A DNA stretch of 64,000 nt from Bacteroidota bacterium (GCA_030706735.1 JAUZNZ010000016.1:46229-110228), one strand, 5' to 3'; positions 9,873 through 19,267 are shown, counted from the first letter of the stretch. The notes: generated by a model not told the origin, from the sequence alone. Numbers and translations: made by a program.

Positions 9873-11543
9873 ATGCTCAAACGGCTCCAGATACAGAATT
9901 ATGCCATCATCGAGGCGCTCGGGATCGACTTTTCCGGCCGCATGAATGCGATCACCGGCGAAACCGGCGCCGGAAAATCCATTTTGATGGGCGCCCTCTC
10001 CCTGCTTCTCGGCGACCGTGCCGACAGTACGGTGCTCCTGAACCGCGAAAAGAAATGCATCGTGGAAGGCGCATTTACGCCGGAAGGCAAAAAGGACGTC
10101 CTGGATTTTTTCAGGGCCAATGACCTCGATCCGGAAGAAGAGATCGTCATCCGGCGCGAGATCGCGCCCAACGGAAAATCCAGGGCCTTCATCAACGACA
10201 GCCCCGTCCTCCTTGAACAATTGCGGAAGCTGAGTTCGCTGCTGGTGGATCTCCACCGGCAATTCGATACCCTCGAGCTCGGCGAGTCCGATTTTCAGCG
10301 CGACGTGCTGGATGCCCTCGCGGGACAGACCCTGCTTGTCGAAGAATACCGTTCCGCTTATCGTGCCTGGATAACCGCCGGAAAGGAACTGGCTGCCCTT
10401 CAGGAGGAAAAAGCCCGCTTTAACAAAGAACTTGACTATAATAAATTCCTGTTCGACGAGCTGGACGAGATCGGGCTGCACGAAAATGAACTGGAAGAGC
10501 TGGATCAGGAGCTGAAATTGTTGAACCATGCTGAGGAGATCAAGACCACACTGACTAAAATAAGCTATGACTTGAATGAAGGGGAGCAACCCATCGTGCA
10601 GCGTTTGCGATCCTATGTGCAGCAGTTGAACCACTTCGGCGCTTATCACCCGGACCTGGAGAGCCTACTGCGGCGCATGCAATCCACGCAGATCGAATTG
10701 CAGGACATGGCCGGCGAACTCGAACGGATCAACGATCATATCGGTTACGATGCCCGGCGGATCGGGGAGATCAATGAACGGCTTTCCGGCGGGTACAAGT
10801 TATTGAAGAAGCATGGGGTGAATGCCACCAGCGATCTCCTCCACATCAAGGCCGGGTTGGAAAAGAAGCTGCAGGCCGTGCTCAACCTGGATGACCTGAT
10901 CGCTGCTTGTGAGGGACAGGCAGGAAATCTCTTACGCGAGGCCAGGAAGATTGCCCTGGTTCTGTCGAAGAACAGGCAGGCACAGCGGGCGCCGCTTGAA
11001 GAACAGGTCAACCGCCTCCTCCGGCAGGTGGGCATGCCCAATGCCCGTCTCAAAGTGCAGGTACAGTCCGGGGAAGGCGAAGACGTCCGCCTCGGTCCTG
11101 CCGGCATGGATGAGATCGAATTCCTTTTCGACGCCAACAAGAGCCAACGCTTCGAGCCCATCCGGAAAGTCGCCTCAGGCGGTGAACTGAGCCGCCTCAT
11201 GTTGTGCATAAGCAGCCTGGTGGCCCAATCCATCGATCTGCCCACACTCATATTCGATGAGATCGATTCGGGCATTTCGGGCGAGGCGGCACGGCAGGTC
11301 GGCATCATTTTGAAGGAACTCTCGGGAAGGCGGCAGGTCATTTGCATTACCCACCAGCCCCAGATCGCCGGCAAGGCCGATGCGCATTATTTTGTCTACA
11401 AGGAGGTCAGCGGCGACGGCATCAAGACCGGCATCCGGCTGTTAACCCGCGAAGAACGCATTACCGCCATCGCCCAGATGCTTGGCGGCGAAAAGCCCAC
11501 GGCCGCGGCCATTCAGAACGCGCGGGAAATGGTGATGAACTGA
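9873..11543 (+). CDS. recN: DNA repair protein RecN
   Basis: This 556-residue protein is a complete RecN, the SMC-like ATPase that acts early in double-strand break repair by recombination. The Walker A motif GETGAGKS is at residues 29-36 after the typical start MLKRLQIQNYAIIE. A long coiled coil fills the middle, and the signature ASGGELSRLM and Walker B TLIFDEIDSGISG lie in the C-terminal lobe, followed by the ITHQPQIA switch region. It is cytoplasmic. The next, short gene starts 6 bp after its stop codon. Confidence 0.97.
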   Translation: MLKRLQIQNYAIIEALGIDFSGRMNAITGETGAGKSILMGALSLLLGDRADSTVLLNREKKCIVEGAFTPEGKKDVLDFFRANDLDPEEEIVIRREIAPNGKSRAFINDSPVLLEQLRKLSSLLVDLHRQFDTLELGESDFQRDVLDALAGQTLLVEEYRSAYRAWITAGKELAALQEEKARFNKELDYNKFLFDELDEIGLHENELEELDQELKLLNHAEEIKTTLTKISYDLNEGEQPIVQRLRSYVQQLNHFGAYHPDLESLLRRMQSTQIELQDMAGELERINDHIGYDARRIGEINERLSGGYKLLKKHGVNATSDLLHIKAGLEKKLQAVLNLDDLIAACEGQAGNLLREARKIALVLSKNRQAQRAPLEEQVNRLLRQVGMPNARLKVQVQSGEGEDVRLGPAGMDEIEFLFDANKSQRFEPIRKVASGGELSRLMLCISSLVAQSIDLPTLIFDEIDSGISGEAARQVGIILKELSGRRQVICITHQPQIAGKADAHYFVYKEVSGDGIKTGIRLLTREERITAIAQMLGGEKPTAAAIQNAREMVMN

Positions 11544-11549
11544 TGCCGC

Positions 11550-11774
11550 ATGAAACTTCGCAACCTCGCCATACTCCTCCTCCTCGCGCTGTCTCTCATC
11601 CCCATCTATTATCTCTATCGCTATATGATGCGCATCATCCGGCCCCGCCAATCCGCCGCCCGCCTCTTTCTCTTTCTCCTTGCGAATTTTCTGCTGGTGA
11701 TCGTCTATACCATGCTGCTGGTCGGGCTGGTCGTGAAATTATTTCCCCTGCATCATGTCGGTTCATCATTTTGA
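11550..11774 (+). CDS. small membrane protein, two predicted helices
   Basis: A 74-residue product with two hydrophobic segments (about residues 6-25 and 38-65) separated by a basic loop (RYMMRIIRPRQSAAR). I do not recognise a family. It starts 6 bp after the recN stop and ends just before the fabI promoter region, so it would be co-transcribed with recN. The composition and clean start support a real gene, but no motif confirms it. Confidence 0.5.
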   Translation: MKLRNLAILLLLALSLIPIYYLYRYMMRIIRPRQSAARLFLFLLANFLLVIVYTMLLVGLVVKLFPLHHVGSSF

Positions 11775-11776
11775 TG

Positions 11777-11784
11777 TAGGTTTG
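11777..11784 (+). promoter_or_regulatory. -7 box of the fabI promoter
   Basis: TAGGTTTG is an exact match to the Bacteroidota -7 consensus TAnnTTTG, 33 bp before the fabI start codon, which fits a leader of about 25 bases. A clear -33 TTTG is not seen about 20 bp upstream. Confidence 0.45.
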
Positions 11785-11816
11785 GCGTCAAATTCGAAAG
11801 GACAAAATAGTAATCT

Positions 11817-12629
11817 ATGCCATACAACCTATTGAAAGGTAAGAAAGGGATCATATTCGGAGCGCTGGACGACAAGTCGATCGCCTGGAGAACGGCGTTG
11901 CGCTGTCATGAGGAGGGCGCCCAGCTCGTGTTGTCCAATGCCCCTGTGGCCTTGCGCATGGGCGAGATCAATAAGCTGGCCGAAGCGGTCCAGGCGCCCG
12001 TGATCGGCGCCGATGTGACGAGCATGGAAGACCTGAAGAAGCTGTTCGAGGAATCGATGACACATTTTGGCGGCGGGGTGGACTTCATCCTTCACTCCAT
12101 CGGCATGAGCCTCAATGTCCGAAAGGGCAAGCACTATACGGAATTGGACTATGCCTGGAACCAGAAGACCCTGGACATTTCGGCGATGTCTTTGCACCGG
12201 GTGCTGCGCACCGCCTGGGAACTGGATGCGATCAATGAATGGGGCAGCGTGGTGGCCCTCACCTATATTGCGGCCCAACGGGTATTTCCCGATTATAATG
12301 AAATGGCTGACGCGAAGTCCCTGCTGGAGGCCGTTGCCCGCAACTTCGGCTATCACTATGCGAAAAAGAAAAAGGTCAGGGTAAATACCGTCTCCCAATC
12401 CCCGACGCGCACCACGGCGGGCAGCGGGGTGAAAGGCTTCGACGGCTTCATCAGCTATGCGGAGAAAATGAGCCCCCTGGGCAATGCCACCGGGGATGAA
12501 TGCGCGGCCTATCTGGCCACGCTGTTCAGCGACCTGACCCGGATGGTCACGATGCAAAATCTCTTCCATGACGGCGGCTTCTCATTTACGGGCGTGACCC
12601 AGGAAGTCGTGGAACAAATGGAAAAATAG
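11817..12629 (+). CDS. fabI: enoyl-[acyl-carrier-protein] reductase (NADH) FabI
   Basis: The 270-residue product is a FabI-type short-chain reductase, which reduces trans-2-enoyl-ACP in the last step of each fatty-acid elongation cycle. It has the N-terminal cofactor region GKKGIIFGALDDKSIAWRTA, the LHSIG segment (about 92-96), and the catalytic Tyr160-x6-Lys167 pair in PDYNEMADAK, with Tyr150 ten residues earlier as in FabI. The NTVSQSPTRTTAGSG loop is the flexible substrate-binding segment. It is a single gene with its own -7 box. Confidence 0.96.
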   Translation: MPYNLLKGKKGIIFGALDDKSIAWRTALRCHEEGAQLVLSNAPVALRMGEINKLAEAVQAPVIGADVTSMEDLKKLFEESMTHFGGGVDFILHSIGMSLNVRKGKHYTELDYAWNQKTLDISAMSLHRVLRTAWELDAINEWGSVVALTYIAAQRVFPDYNEMADAKSLLEAVARNFGYHYAKKKKVRVNTVSQSPTRTTAGSGVKGFDGFISYAEKMSPLGNATGDECAAYLATLFSDLTRMVTMQNLFHDGGFSFTGVTQEVVEQMEK

Positions 12630-12655
12630 ACGCCCGCGGCGGATCAAAATATATT

Positions 12656-12913
12656 ATGGCCTGGATCGAATATGTCGGCTTATTCGGCGCCTTCCTATCG
12701 GCGATTACCTTTATACCCCAGGTGGTCAAGGCGTGGCAGACCCGGAGCGTCGGCGACCTGAGCATGCTGATGCTGATGATCGTGCTGACCAGCGTGATCG
12801 TGTGGTTGGTGTATGCTTTTTATTTGCGGCTGCTCCCCGTGATCCTGGCGAACCTGCTCATCGGGTCGCTTTGCCTGGTATTGATCTATTTCAAACTTAC
12901 CTTTAAGAAGTAG
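12656..12913 (+). CDS. SemiSWEET-type sugar transporter
   Basis: An 85-residue membrane protein with three predicted helices, the size of one SemiSWEET triple-helix bundle. SemiSWEETs form dimers that move sugars across the inner membrane by a facilitated mechanism. The PQ motif is at residues 21-22 in TFIPQVVKAWQTRSVGDLS, a segment diagnostic of the family. It lies 26 bp after fabI and may be read from the same transcript. The transported sugar is unknown. Confidence 0.9.
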   Translation: MAWIEYVGLFGAFLSAITFIPQVVKAWQTRSVGDLSMLMLMIVLTSVIVWLVYAFYLRLLPVILANLLIGSLCLVLIYFKLTFKK

Positions 12914-12930
12914 CTGAAGTAGCGGGTTCC

Positions 12931-13152
12931 TCAGTATTCGTCCTCGTTAAAAAAGAAGTCTTCCTGGCTGGGGTAATCGGGCCAGATGTCGTCGATGCCT
13001 TCATAGATCTCCCCCTCATCCTCCAACTCCTGCAGGTTCTCCACCACTTCGATGGGGGCGCCCGAGCGTATAGCGTAGTCGATCAGCTCATCTTTTGTAG
13101 CCGGCCAGGGTGCGTCTTCCAGGTAACTGGCCAGTTCTAAAGTCCAAAACAT
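12931..13152 (-). CDS. DUF2795-family small acidic protein
   Basis: A 73-residue acidic protein. The N-terminal part (LASYLEDAPWPATKDELIDYAIRSGAP...VVENLQEL) fits the DUF2795 pattern, a short helical domain found in many bacteria, and the C-terminal tail is very acidic (SQEDFFFNEDEY). In Bacteroidota it is a conserved single-copy gene of unknown role. It is convergent with the SemiSWEET gene and divergent from the next ABC ATPase. Confidence 0.8.
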   Translation of the reverse strand: MFWTLELASYLEDAPWPATKDELIDYAIRSGAPIEVVENLQELEDEGEIYEGIDDIWPDYPSQEDFFFNEDEY

Positions 13153-13377
13153 CTGTTCCTAAGTTTAATATGTCTAAAAATTAGCAATTCACGAGCCACG
13201 AACCCAGCGAAGGGACGAATTACTAACGTCCACAGCCCTGCTTAATTTTCCGCAAAAGTAATTTTTATAACGAAACCACCAAATCCCGTTTTAAATTAAT
13301 GGAACGAGGGTCAGGGTTACCCATTACAATTTTCGCTAAATTTCATTTTCGACCTCCGATATATGAACTTGAACCTG

Positions 13378-13385
13378 TAGGTTTG
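13378..13385 (+). promoter_or_regulatory. -7 box before the LolD-like ATPase gene
   Basis: TAGGTTTG, an exact TAnnTTTG match 27 bp before the start codon. The remaining roughly 220 bp of this intergenic region, back to 13153, shows no gene or strong hairpin. Confidence 0.45.
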
Positions 13386-13412
13386 TAGTATCAGGCCGGA
13401 ATTTTTAATATT

Positions 13413-14063
13413 ATGTTAACAGCCAGGCAGATACACAAATATTACGGGAACCTGTGGGTGCTCAAAGGGGTGGATATGGAGGTGAACAAGGGGGAGATCG
13501 TCAGCATTGTCGGCCCCTCCGGATCGGGAAAGAGCACGCTCCTGCATATCCTCGGTACGCTCGACGAGCCTGGAAAGGGAGAGACCATTCTCCATGGCAG
13601 GAAGATCAATGAGTTGAAGGGCCGCAACCTGGCCGCATTCCGGAACCGGCATATCGGATTCGTATTCCAATTCCATCACCTCCTCCCCGAATTCACCGCC
13701 CTGGAAAATGTCTGCATTCCGGGCTGGATCGCCGGCGTGAAGAGATCGCAGGTCGAGGAACGCGCCGCCGGCCTCCTGAATACACTGGGCGTGGGTCATC
13801 GTATGGAAAATAAACCCAATGCCTTATCCGGTGGGGAACAGCAACGCGTGGCTGTAGCCCGGGCCCTCATCAACAACCCCGATATCGTCTTCGCTGACGA
13901 GCCGACCGGCAACCTAGATTCGGCCAACGCCAGAGAGCTGCACCAGCTATTCTTCGACCTGCGGCAACGATTCCAGCAAACCTTTCTGATCGTCACGCAT
14001 AACGAGGAACTGGCTCAAATGAGCGACCGGATATTGCATATGCGGGATGGGAGGATCATTTGA
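13413..14063 (+). CDS. ABC transporter ATP-binding protein, LolD-like
   Basis: The 216-residue protein is a lone nucleotide-binding domain of the MacB/LolD group, which powers FtsX-type permeases that extract or export lipoproteins or peptides. Walker [10 protein letters not shown] begins at residue 34, the signature LSGGEQQR lies near 137-144, and Walker B with [12 protein letters not shown] follows; the D-loop and the H-loop (VTH) are present. No permease gene is adjacent, so the partner is elsewhere. A LolD role in lipoprotein release is plausible but not proven by the sequence. Confidence 0.85.
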   Translation: MLTARQIHKYYGNLWVLKGVDMEVNKGEIVSIVGPSGSGKSTLLHILGTLDEPGKGETILHGRKINELKGRNLAAFRNRHIGFVFQFHHLLPEFTALENVCIPGWIAGVKRSQVEERAAGLLNTLGVGHRMENKPNALSGGEQQRVAVARALINNPDIVFADEPTGNLDSANARELHQLFFDLRQRFQQTFLIVTHNEELAQMSDRILHMRDGRII

Positions 14064-14091
14064 GCGTGCCGCCGCCCCGCGCCGCCCCCGC

Positions 14092-14688
14092 TCAGACCCG
14101 TGGCTTCCACGGGATCCCGGGCACTCCCAGGACATGCCCGATATACCGCGCCAGCATGAACAGATAGTCGCTGAGCCGGTTCAGGTATCGGAGCACCAGG
14201 GGTTCGATAAACAGCCCTTGCTCCTGCATGCTTACGCAAAGGCGTTCCGCACGCCGGCAAACGCAACGAACGATATGGGCGGTCGAAACCGTCCGGTGGC
14301 CTCCCGGCAAGAGGAAGGACTTCATCGGAGGCAATTCCGCACTCATCCGGTCGATCTCCTTTTCAAGCCGATCCACGTCGCCGGCATGCAAGTCGGGGAG
14401 CTTCAGCTGGGGTGACTTATCCGGATCGCAGGCAAGGGAGGAACCGATCGTGAACAGCCGGTCCTGCACCTCCTGCAATTGCTGCACCGCCCCGCTGAAA
14501 AGGGCGGCCCTATCGGGATGGCCGGCGGGCAGGTCGGCGAGCTCGTCATTCAGCAGGCCGATAAAGGAGTTCAATTCATCCACCGTCCCGTACGATTCGA
14601 TCCGGATATTGTTTTTCGGAACCTTGGTGCCGCCGATAAGGGCGGTCGTCCCCTTGTCACCGGTCCTGGTGTAGATCTTTGAGGCCAT
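14092..14688 (-). CDS. cob(I)yrinic acid a,c-diamide adenosyltransferase, PduO type
   Basis: A 198-residue PduO-type ATP:corrinoid adenosyltransferase, which transfers the adenosyl group of ATP to cob(I)alamin to make coenzyme B12. The family's ATP-binding N-terminus KIYTRTGDKGTTALIGG and the YGTVDELNSFIG segment are present, as is the arginine-rich helix IVRCVCRRAERL near residue 140. It is the last gene of a minus-strand run after gatC and an ABC ATPase. Its presence implies that the organism uses, and at least salvages, B12. Confidence 0.93.
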   Translation of the reverse strand: MASKIYTRTGDKGTTALIGGTKVPKNNIRIESYGTVDELNSFIGLLNDELADLPAGHPDRAALFSGAVQQLQEVQDRLFTIGSSLACDPDKSPQLKLPDLHAGDVDRLEKEIDRMSAELPPMKSFLLPGGHRTVSTAHIVRCVCRRAERLCVSMQEQGLFIEPLVLRYLNRLSDYLFMLARYIGHVLGVPGIPWKPRV

Positions 14689-14703
14689 ATGGAGAAGTTA
14701 TTG

Positions 14704-15420
14704 TCAATGGCTCATGGTGACGGGCGACTGCTTTTTGTCGCTCTCGATGATGCCGTCCCGCAGCCTGACGACCCGCCGCGCATAGTTGGCGATGTCTTCT
14801 TCGTGGGTGACCAGCACCACCGTATTACCCGCCGCCTGGATCGCGCCGAAGATCTCCATGATCTCGATCGAGGTCTTGGTATCCAGGTTACCCGTCGGTT
14901 CGTCCGCCAGGATGAGAGAGGGATTGTTGATCAGCGCCCGGGCAATCGCGACGCGCTGGGCCTGGCCGCCGGAGAGCTCATTGGGTTTGTGATGGCTCCG
15001 GTCCGTCAGACTGACTTTTTCCAAAACCTCCATCGCCCTTTCCATTCTCACCCTCCTGGGTACTCCCGCATAAACCAGCGGAAGAGCCACATTCTCGGCC
15101 GCCGTCAGGCGGGGCAATAAGTTGAACTGTTGGAATACAAAGCCTATTTCTGCATTCCGCACGTCCGCGAGCGCATCGTCGGTCATGGTGCTTACATTTT
15201 GCCCGTTGAGAACGTACAGGCCGGCCGTCGGAGAATCGAGGCAGCCCAGGATATTCATCAGCGTACTCTTTCCGGAACCGGACGGTCCCATCAGGGCGAC
15301 ATATTCATTCTTATATATGTCCAGGCTGACGCCTTTCAGCACGGGCAGGGCCTGCTTGCCGATGAAATAGCTCTTTTGGATATCCTTGAGGTGTATGATG
15401 GGTGTGGTCATGGTTGACAT
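14704..15420 (-). CDS. ABC transporter ATP-binding protein, MacB/LolD group
   Basis: A 238-residue single ATPase domain with Walker [10 protein letters not shown] at about residues 45-53, signature LSGGQAQR and Walker [16 protein letters not shown]. It belongs to the group that serves FtsX-type permeases. No permease is next to it; it sits between gatC (8 bp upstream) and the adenosyltransferase (15 bp downstream). The start at MSTMTT could also be the second Met three residues on. Confidence 0.85.
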   Translation of the reverse strand: MSTMTTPIIHLKDIQKSYFIGKQALPVLKGVSLDIYKNEYVALMGPSGSGKSTLMNILGCLDSPTAGLYVLNGQNVSTMTDDALADVRNAEIGFVFQQFNLLPRLTAAENVALPLVYAGVPRRVRMERAMEVLEKVSLTDRSHHKPNELSGGQAQRVAIARALINNPSLILADEPTGNLDTKTSIEIMEIFGAIQAAGNTVVLVTHEEDIANYARRVVRLRDGIIESDKKQSPVTMSH

Positions 15421-15428
15421 GGGTCTGA

Positions 15429-15728
15429 CTATTCGGACGGGTTTCGGATCACTTTGGGGACGGTGAAATACGTTCCATCTGTTGCCGGCGCGTTGGACAA
15501 TGCGTCTTCCCGGCTTATCGACCCTTGCAGACGGTCCTCCCGGAGCACATTCGTCTCGTGGCTCATGTGCAGCAAAGGCTCGACACCGCGGGTGTCCAGC
15601 TCAGAGAGCTTTTCCACGAAATGGATCATTCGTTGCAGGTCCTTTTTGATCTCCTCTTTTTCCTCCGGGCTGAACTCGAGCCGTGCCAGGTGGGAAAGGT
15701 TGTCGATCAGTGCGTCATTGACTTCCAT
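15429..15728 (-). CDS. gatC: Asp-tRNA(Asn)/Glu-tRNA(Gln) amidotransferase subunit C
   Basis: A 99-residue GatC, the small linker that stabilises the GatAB amidotransferase, which converts mischarged Glu-tRNA(Gln) or Asp-tRNA(Asn) to the amidated forms. The pattern [21 protein letters not shown] followed by [14 protein letters not shown] and the C-terminal LREDRLQ ... VPKVI segment is characteristic. gatA and gatB are not in the window. It is divergent from trpS, 62 bp apart. Confidence 0.93.
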   Translation of the reverse strand: MEVNDALIDNLSHLARLEFSPEEKEEIKKDLQRMIHFVEKLSELDTRGVEPLLHMSHETNVLREDRLQGSISREDALSNAPATDGTYFTVPKVIRNPSE

Positions 15729-15790
15729 TCAAACCGGTTTATTGTCAAAAATAAGCTTTTGAGGCTTTTCTTTATCTTCGTCCCCACTTT

Positions 15791-16828
15791 ATGGAAAAAA
15801 AGAAAGAAATTGTCATGAGCGGCATCCGGCCCACGGGGTTTTTGCACCTGGGGAACTATTTCGGGGCCGTTCAGAACTATGTGCGGATGCAGGACGAGTA
15901 CGAATGCTACTTTATGGTGGCTGACCTGCATTCCCTGACGACCCATCCCGACACCCATTTGCTTAAACAGCATGCGATCCGTGTGCTGTGTGAATATATC
16001 GCCTGCGGCCTGGACCCGGAGAAGGTGGCCCTCTATTGCCAAAGTCATGTTCCGGAGACGGCCGAGCTTTACCTCTTTCTGAATATGCTGGCCTATGTGG
16101 GCGAGCTCGAGAAGACGCCCACGTTTAAGGAGAAGGTACGAGCCCAGCCCGACAATGTGAACGCCGGACTATTGACCTATCCGGTATTGCAGGCGGCCGA
16201 TATCCTCCTGCACCGGGCCGCCCTGGTGCCGGTGGGCAAGGACCAGGAGCAGCACCTGGAGATGGCGCGCAACTATGTCAACCGGTTCACGCATCGATAC
16301 GGCCCGGTCTTTCCTGAACCGCGCGCCTTCAATTTCGGAGAGGAACTGGTGAAAGTGCCCAGTCTGGACGGATCGGGGAAGATGAGCAAGAGCGAAAACC
16401 AACTGGCCACGATCTACCTGAACGATGATGACGAGCTGATCCGCACCAAGATCAGGAAAGCCAGGACCGACAGCGGATCGGGCGCGGCTGGATCCGGCGC
16501 AGGCGGAGCGGGCGACCCTGGCGCCTCCAAACCGGAATCGGTGGCCAACCTCTTCCTGCTGATGAAACTTGTCAGCCCGGCTTCCACGCTGCAAAAGTTC
16601 GAGGCCGATTACCAGGCGGGAACGATACGCTATGGCGACCTGAAGAAGGAATTGGGAGAGGATATGGTGAAGTTCATTGCCCCGATCCGGGAACGGGCGG
16701 TCGGGATCCGCGCCGACGAGGCCTATGTCCGCCGGGTAATGGAACAGGGGGCGGCAAAGGCGCGCAGTAGTGCAAAAGTGACCCTGCAGGAGGCGAAGGA
16801 GGCGATGGGATTGAATTATTATGCATGA
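15791..16828 (+). CDS. trpS: tryptophanyl-tRNA synthetase
   Basis: This 345-residue class I synthetase charges tRNA(Trp). The HIGH-type motif is HLGN at residues 19-22 (PTGFLHLGNYFGAV), KMSKS is intact near residue 198 (GSGKMSKSEN), and the DILLHRA and VGKDQEQHLE segments of the active site are present. It carries an unusual Gly/Ala/Ser-rich insertion of about 15 residues just after RKARTD (about 220-238), between KMSKS and the KPESVANLF helix. Most bacterial TrpS proteins are 325-335 residues with no such spacer. The enzyme otherwise looks functional. Confidence 0.95.
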   Translation: MEKKKEIVMSGIRPTGFLHLGNYFGAVQNYVRMQDEYECYFMVADLHSLTTHPDTHLLKQHAIRVLCEYIACGLDPEKVALYCQSHVPETAELYLFLNMLAYVGELEKTPTFKEKVRAQPDNVNAGLLTYPVLQAADILLHRAALVPVGKDQEQHLEMARNYVNRFTHRYGPVFPEPRAFNFGEELVKVPSLDGSGKMSKSENQLATIYLNDDDELIRTKIRKARTDSGSGAAGSGAGGAGDPGASKPESVANLFLLMKLVSPASTLQKFEADYQAGTIRYGDLKKELGEDMVKFIAPIRERAVGIRADEAYVRRVMEQGAAKARSSAKVTLQEAKEAMGLNYYA

Positions 16829-16873
16829 TGACCGCCGAATATCATTAATATTGATCTGGATAAAGCACACGGC

Positions 16874-17509
16874 ATGTTAAAAAACAGGAAACCGAAACAC
16901 ATCGCGGTAGCGGGGAATATCGGAGCGGGGAAAACGACCCTCACTGAGCTGCTCAGCAAACATTATCGCTGGATACCCCAGTTCGAGGACGTGGACCACA
17001 ATCCCTACCTGAACGATTTTTATGAGGACATGCCGCGCTGGAGCTTCAACCTGCAGATCTTCTTCCTGAACAGCCGGCTGAACCAATTGCTCGAGATCCA
17101 TTCGGGCACCGAAACGGTGATCCAGGATCGCACCATCTATGAGGACGCCCATATCTTCGCACCCAATCTGCACGAGATGGGACTGATGAGCAAGCGCGAC
17201 TACAACAATTATTTTCAGTTCTTTCAGACCTTGAAGCGGATGGTGCAGCCGCCCGACCTCCTCATCTATTTGCAGGCCTCCGTCCCGACGCTGGTTGCCC
17301 AGATCCAAAAGCGCGGCCGGGAGTATGAGGAAAATATCCGCCTCGATTACCTGAAACGGCTGAACGATTTTTACAATAAATGGATCGAAGGATACAAGGA
17401 GGGGCCCCTGTTGATCGTCGACATCGACAAGAATAAGTTTGGCGAACAGGATGAGCACCTGGGCGAGATCATCACCCGCATCGATTCGCAGCTGTACGGG
17501 CTGTTCTGA
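16874..17509 (+). CDS. deoxynucleoside kinase (dGK/dCK family)
   Basis: A 211-residue P-loop kinase of the deoxynucleoside kinase family, which phosphorylates deoxyribonucleosides for salvage. The P-loop GNIGAGKT is at residues 14-21, the DRTIYED motif (the DRS-type catalytic arginine region) is near 82-88, and the lid RGREYEENI lies near 150. Substrate preference cannot be read from the sequence. It follows trpS by 45 bp and could share its transcript. Confidence 0.9.
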   Translation: MLKNRKPKHIAVAGNIGAGKTTLTELLSKHYRWIPQFEDVDHNPYLNDFYEDMPRWSFNLQIFFLNSRLNQLLEIHSGTETVIQDRTIYEDAHIFAPNLHEMGLMSKRDYNNYFQFFQTLKRMVQPPDLLIYLQASVPTLVAQIQKRGREYEENIRLDYLKRLNDFYNKWIEGYKEGPLLIVDIDKNKFGEQDEHLGEIITRIDSQLYGLF

Positions 17510-17528
17510 GCGTGGGCCAGACCCCAAT

Positions 17529-17555
17529 AAAAAACCCCATCAGTCGATCTGATGG
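17529..17555 (-). terminator. Rho-independent terminator of pckA
   Basis: On the minus strand a 7-bp stem CCATCAG/CTGATGG with a 5-base loop (plus-strand 17537-17555) is followed by GG and a run of six T. It lies about 107 bp after the pckA stop codon. On the plus strand the hairpin is followed only by AGTTAGTT, so it is a poor terminator for the deoxynucleoside kinase gene. Confidence 0.75.
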
Positions 17556-17662
17556 AGTTAGTTCTGGCAAACAATCGTAGAACCCGGTGTTACCCGGTGA
17601 TGAATTTGTGCCGCCAAGTTCATGAAAAATATCTTAAATAAAAAAGTTTTTTAACAATTTAT

Positions 17663-19267
17663 TTATTTGCCGGGAGCAGCAGCTAATATTTCCTCTGGGA
17701 TGTCCCCGGCATATTTAGCGAAATTGGTAGTGAACCAGCCAGCCAGCCGGGTAGCCATTTCATCGTATTCCCCCTTGTCCGGCCAGGTATTCCGGGGATT
17801 AAGCACCAGGGAAGGGACTCCCGGGCAATCCTGCGGAATGGCCATTCCAAACACCGGGTGTATCGAATACTCCACGCCATCCAGGGAGCCATTCAGGGCT
17901 GCCGTGACCATGGCCCGCGTATAAGCCAGGCTGAGCCGGCTGCCCTTCCCATAAGGACCTCCCGACCATCCCGTATTGACCAGCCAGACCTTCACCCCGT
18001 TCTCCCGGATATTCCTGCCCAGCATTTCCGCGTAACGGCAGGGGTTCAGGGGGAGGAAGGGCGCCCCGAAGCAGGCGCTGAAGGTGGATTTGGGCTCCGT
18101 GATCCCGGTTTCTGTGCCGGCCACCTTGGCGGTATAGCCCGAAATGAACTGGTACATCGCCTGGCCGGGCGTGAGCCTGGAGATCGGGGGCAATACCCCA
18201 TAGGCGTCGCAGGTCAGGAAAAAGATATTCCTGGGGCTATTGCCGACAGAGGTCTTGAGGGCATTGCCAATATAATGAAGAGGGTAGGAGACGCGCGTAT
18301 TTTCGGTGATCGAGCCGTCCTCGAAATTGACCTGATTGGTGCCGGGATAAAACCTGGCATTCTCCACCAGGGCGCCCGGACGGATGGCGCGATAGATCTC
18401 GGGTTCCTTTTCCTCCTTCAAATTGATGCATTTGGCGTAGCAGCCTCCCTCGAAGTTGAAGACATTGTCAGCCGACCAGCCGTGTTCGTCATCTCCGATC
18501 AGGCGCCGGTCCGGATCCGCGCTCAGCGTGGTTTTCCCGGTGCCGCTCAGCCCGAAGAACAGGGCGGTGTCGCCCTTCTTGCCCACGTTGGCGGCACAGT
18601 GCATCGGCAATACGTCCTTTTCGAGCGGCAGCAGGTAGTTGAGGATCGTGAAGATGGCCTTCTTGGTTTCGCCGGTGTAGCCCGTACCTGCGAGGAGGAT
18701 CATCCGGTGCCGGAAAGAGATGACCACCGCGTTCGACTGTCTTGTGCCGCACTGGGCAGGGTTGAGCCGGAGTCCCGGAGCAGACAGGACATGCCATTCG
18801 GGATGGAAGTCCTCGAGTTCGCCGGCCGAAGGGCGGAGGAACATATTGTAGGCGAAAAGGTTGATCGCGGGCGTTTCGTTGATGATACGGACCCGGAGCC
18901 TGAACCGTTCGTCGGCGCAGACATGACAGTCGCGCACCCAAACCTCGGGCAGTTGGTTGAACCAGGAAATGGTCTTATTCAGGATGGCTTCGAAAAAATG
19001 GCTGTCGAGGGGTTGATTGAAATCGTTCCAGTGGATCGGGTCACCGCCTTGCGTATCCTTCACGATATATCGGTCCTTTGGGCTCCGCCCGGTGAATTCA
19101 CCGGTCCGGATCAGCAGGGCGCCGGTGTCTGTCGGCATGCCTTCCCCCCTGCGCAGGATATCCCCAATCAATGCATCCGGGGTCAATTGATAATGTACCT
19201 TGCCCGTTAACCGCAAACCGAGCCTCATGAGCCGGTCTGCCGGGAGCACGATGGTTGACAATGGCAT
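17663..19267 (-). CDS. pckA: phosphoenolpyruvate carboxykinase (ATP)
   Basis: The product is a complete ATP-dependent PEP carboxykinase of 534 residues, converting oxaloacetate and ATP to PEP and CO2 at the entry to gluconeogenesis. Visible motifs are RSPKDRY near the N-terminus (oxaloacetate site), the kinase-1 loop FGLSGTGKTTLS, kinase-2 LIGDDEHGW, and FEGGCYAKCINL. The frame stays open to an ATG at 19294, but that codon overlaps the -7 promoter box, so the ATG at 19267 is the better start. It is divergent from pepP. A hairpin terminator follows at 17529-17555. Confidence 0.95.
   Translation of the reverse strand: MPLSTIVLPADRLMRLGLRLTGKVHYQLTPDALIGDILRRGEGMPTDTGALLIRTGEFTGRSPKDRYIVKDTQGGDPIHWNDFNQPLDSHFFEAILNKTISWFNQLPEVWVRDCHVCADERFRLRVRIINETPAINLFAYNMFLRPSAGELEDFHPEWHVLSAPGLRLNPAQCGTRQSNAVVISFRHRMILLAGTGYTGETKKAIFTILNYLLPLEKDVLPMHCAANVGKKGDTALFFGLSGTGKTTLSADPDRRLIGDDEHGWSADNVFNFEGGCYAKCINLKEEKEPEIYRAIRPGALVENARFYPGTNQVNFEDGSITENTRVSYPLHYIGNALKTSVGNSPRNIFFLTCDAYGVLPPISRLTPGQAMYQFISGYTAKVAGTETGITEPKSTFSACFGAPFLPLNPCRYAEMLGRNIRENGVKVWLVNTGWSGGPYGKGSRLSLAYTRAMVTAALNGSLDGVEYSIHPVFGMAIPQDCPGVPSLVLNPRNTWPDKGEYDEMATRLAGWFTTNFAKYAGDIPEEILAAAPGK

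Noticed and set aside
17510..17662. Possible tRNA or riboswitch between the deoxynucleoside kinase and pckA
   Set aside because: No cloverleaf, T-loop or CCA-type end; the only strong structure is the pckA terminator hairpin. A short duplication of ACCCGGTG is present but has no clear role.
17858..19210. 450-codon open frame on the plus strand opposite pckA
   Set aside because: It lies wholly antisense to a gene with clear PEP carboxykinase motifs; its translation has no domain and the Arg/Gly/Asp-rich composition of GC-driven shadow frames.
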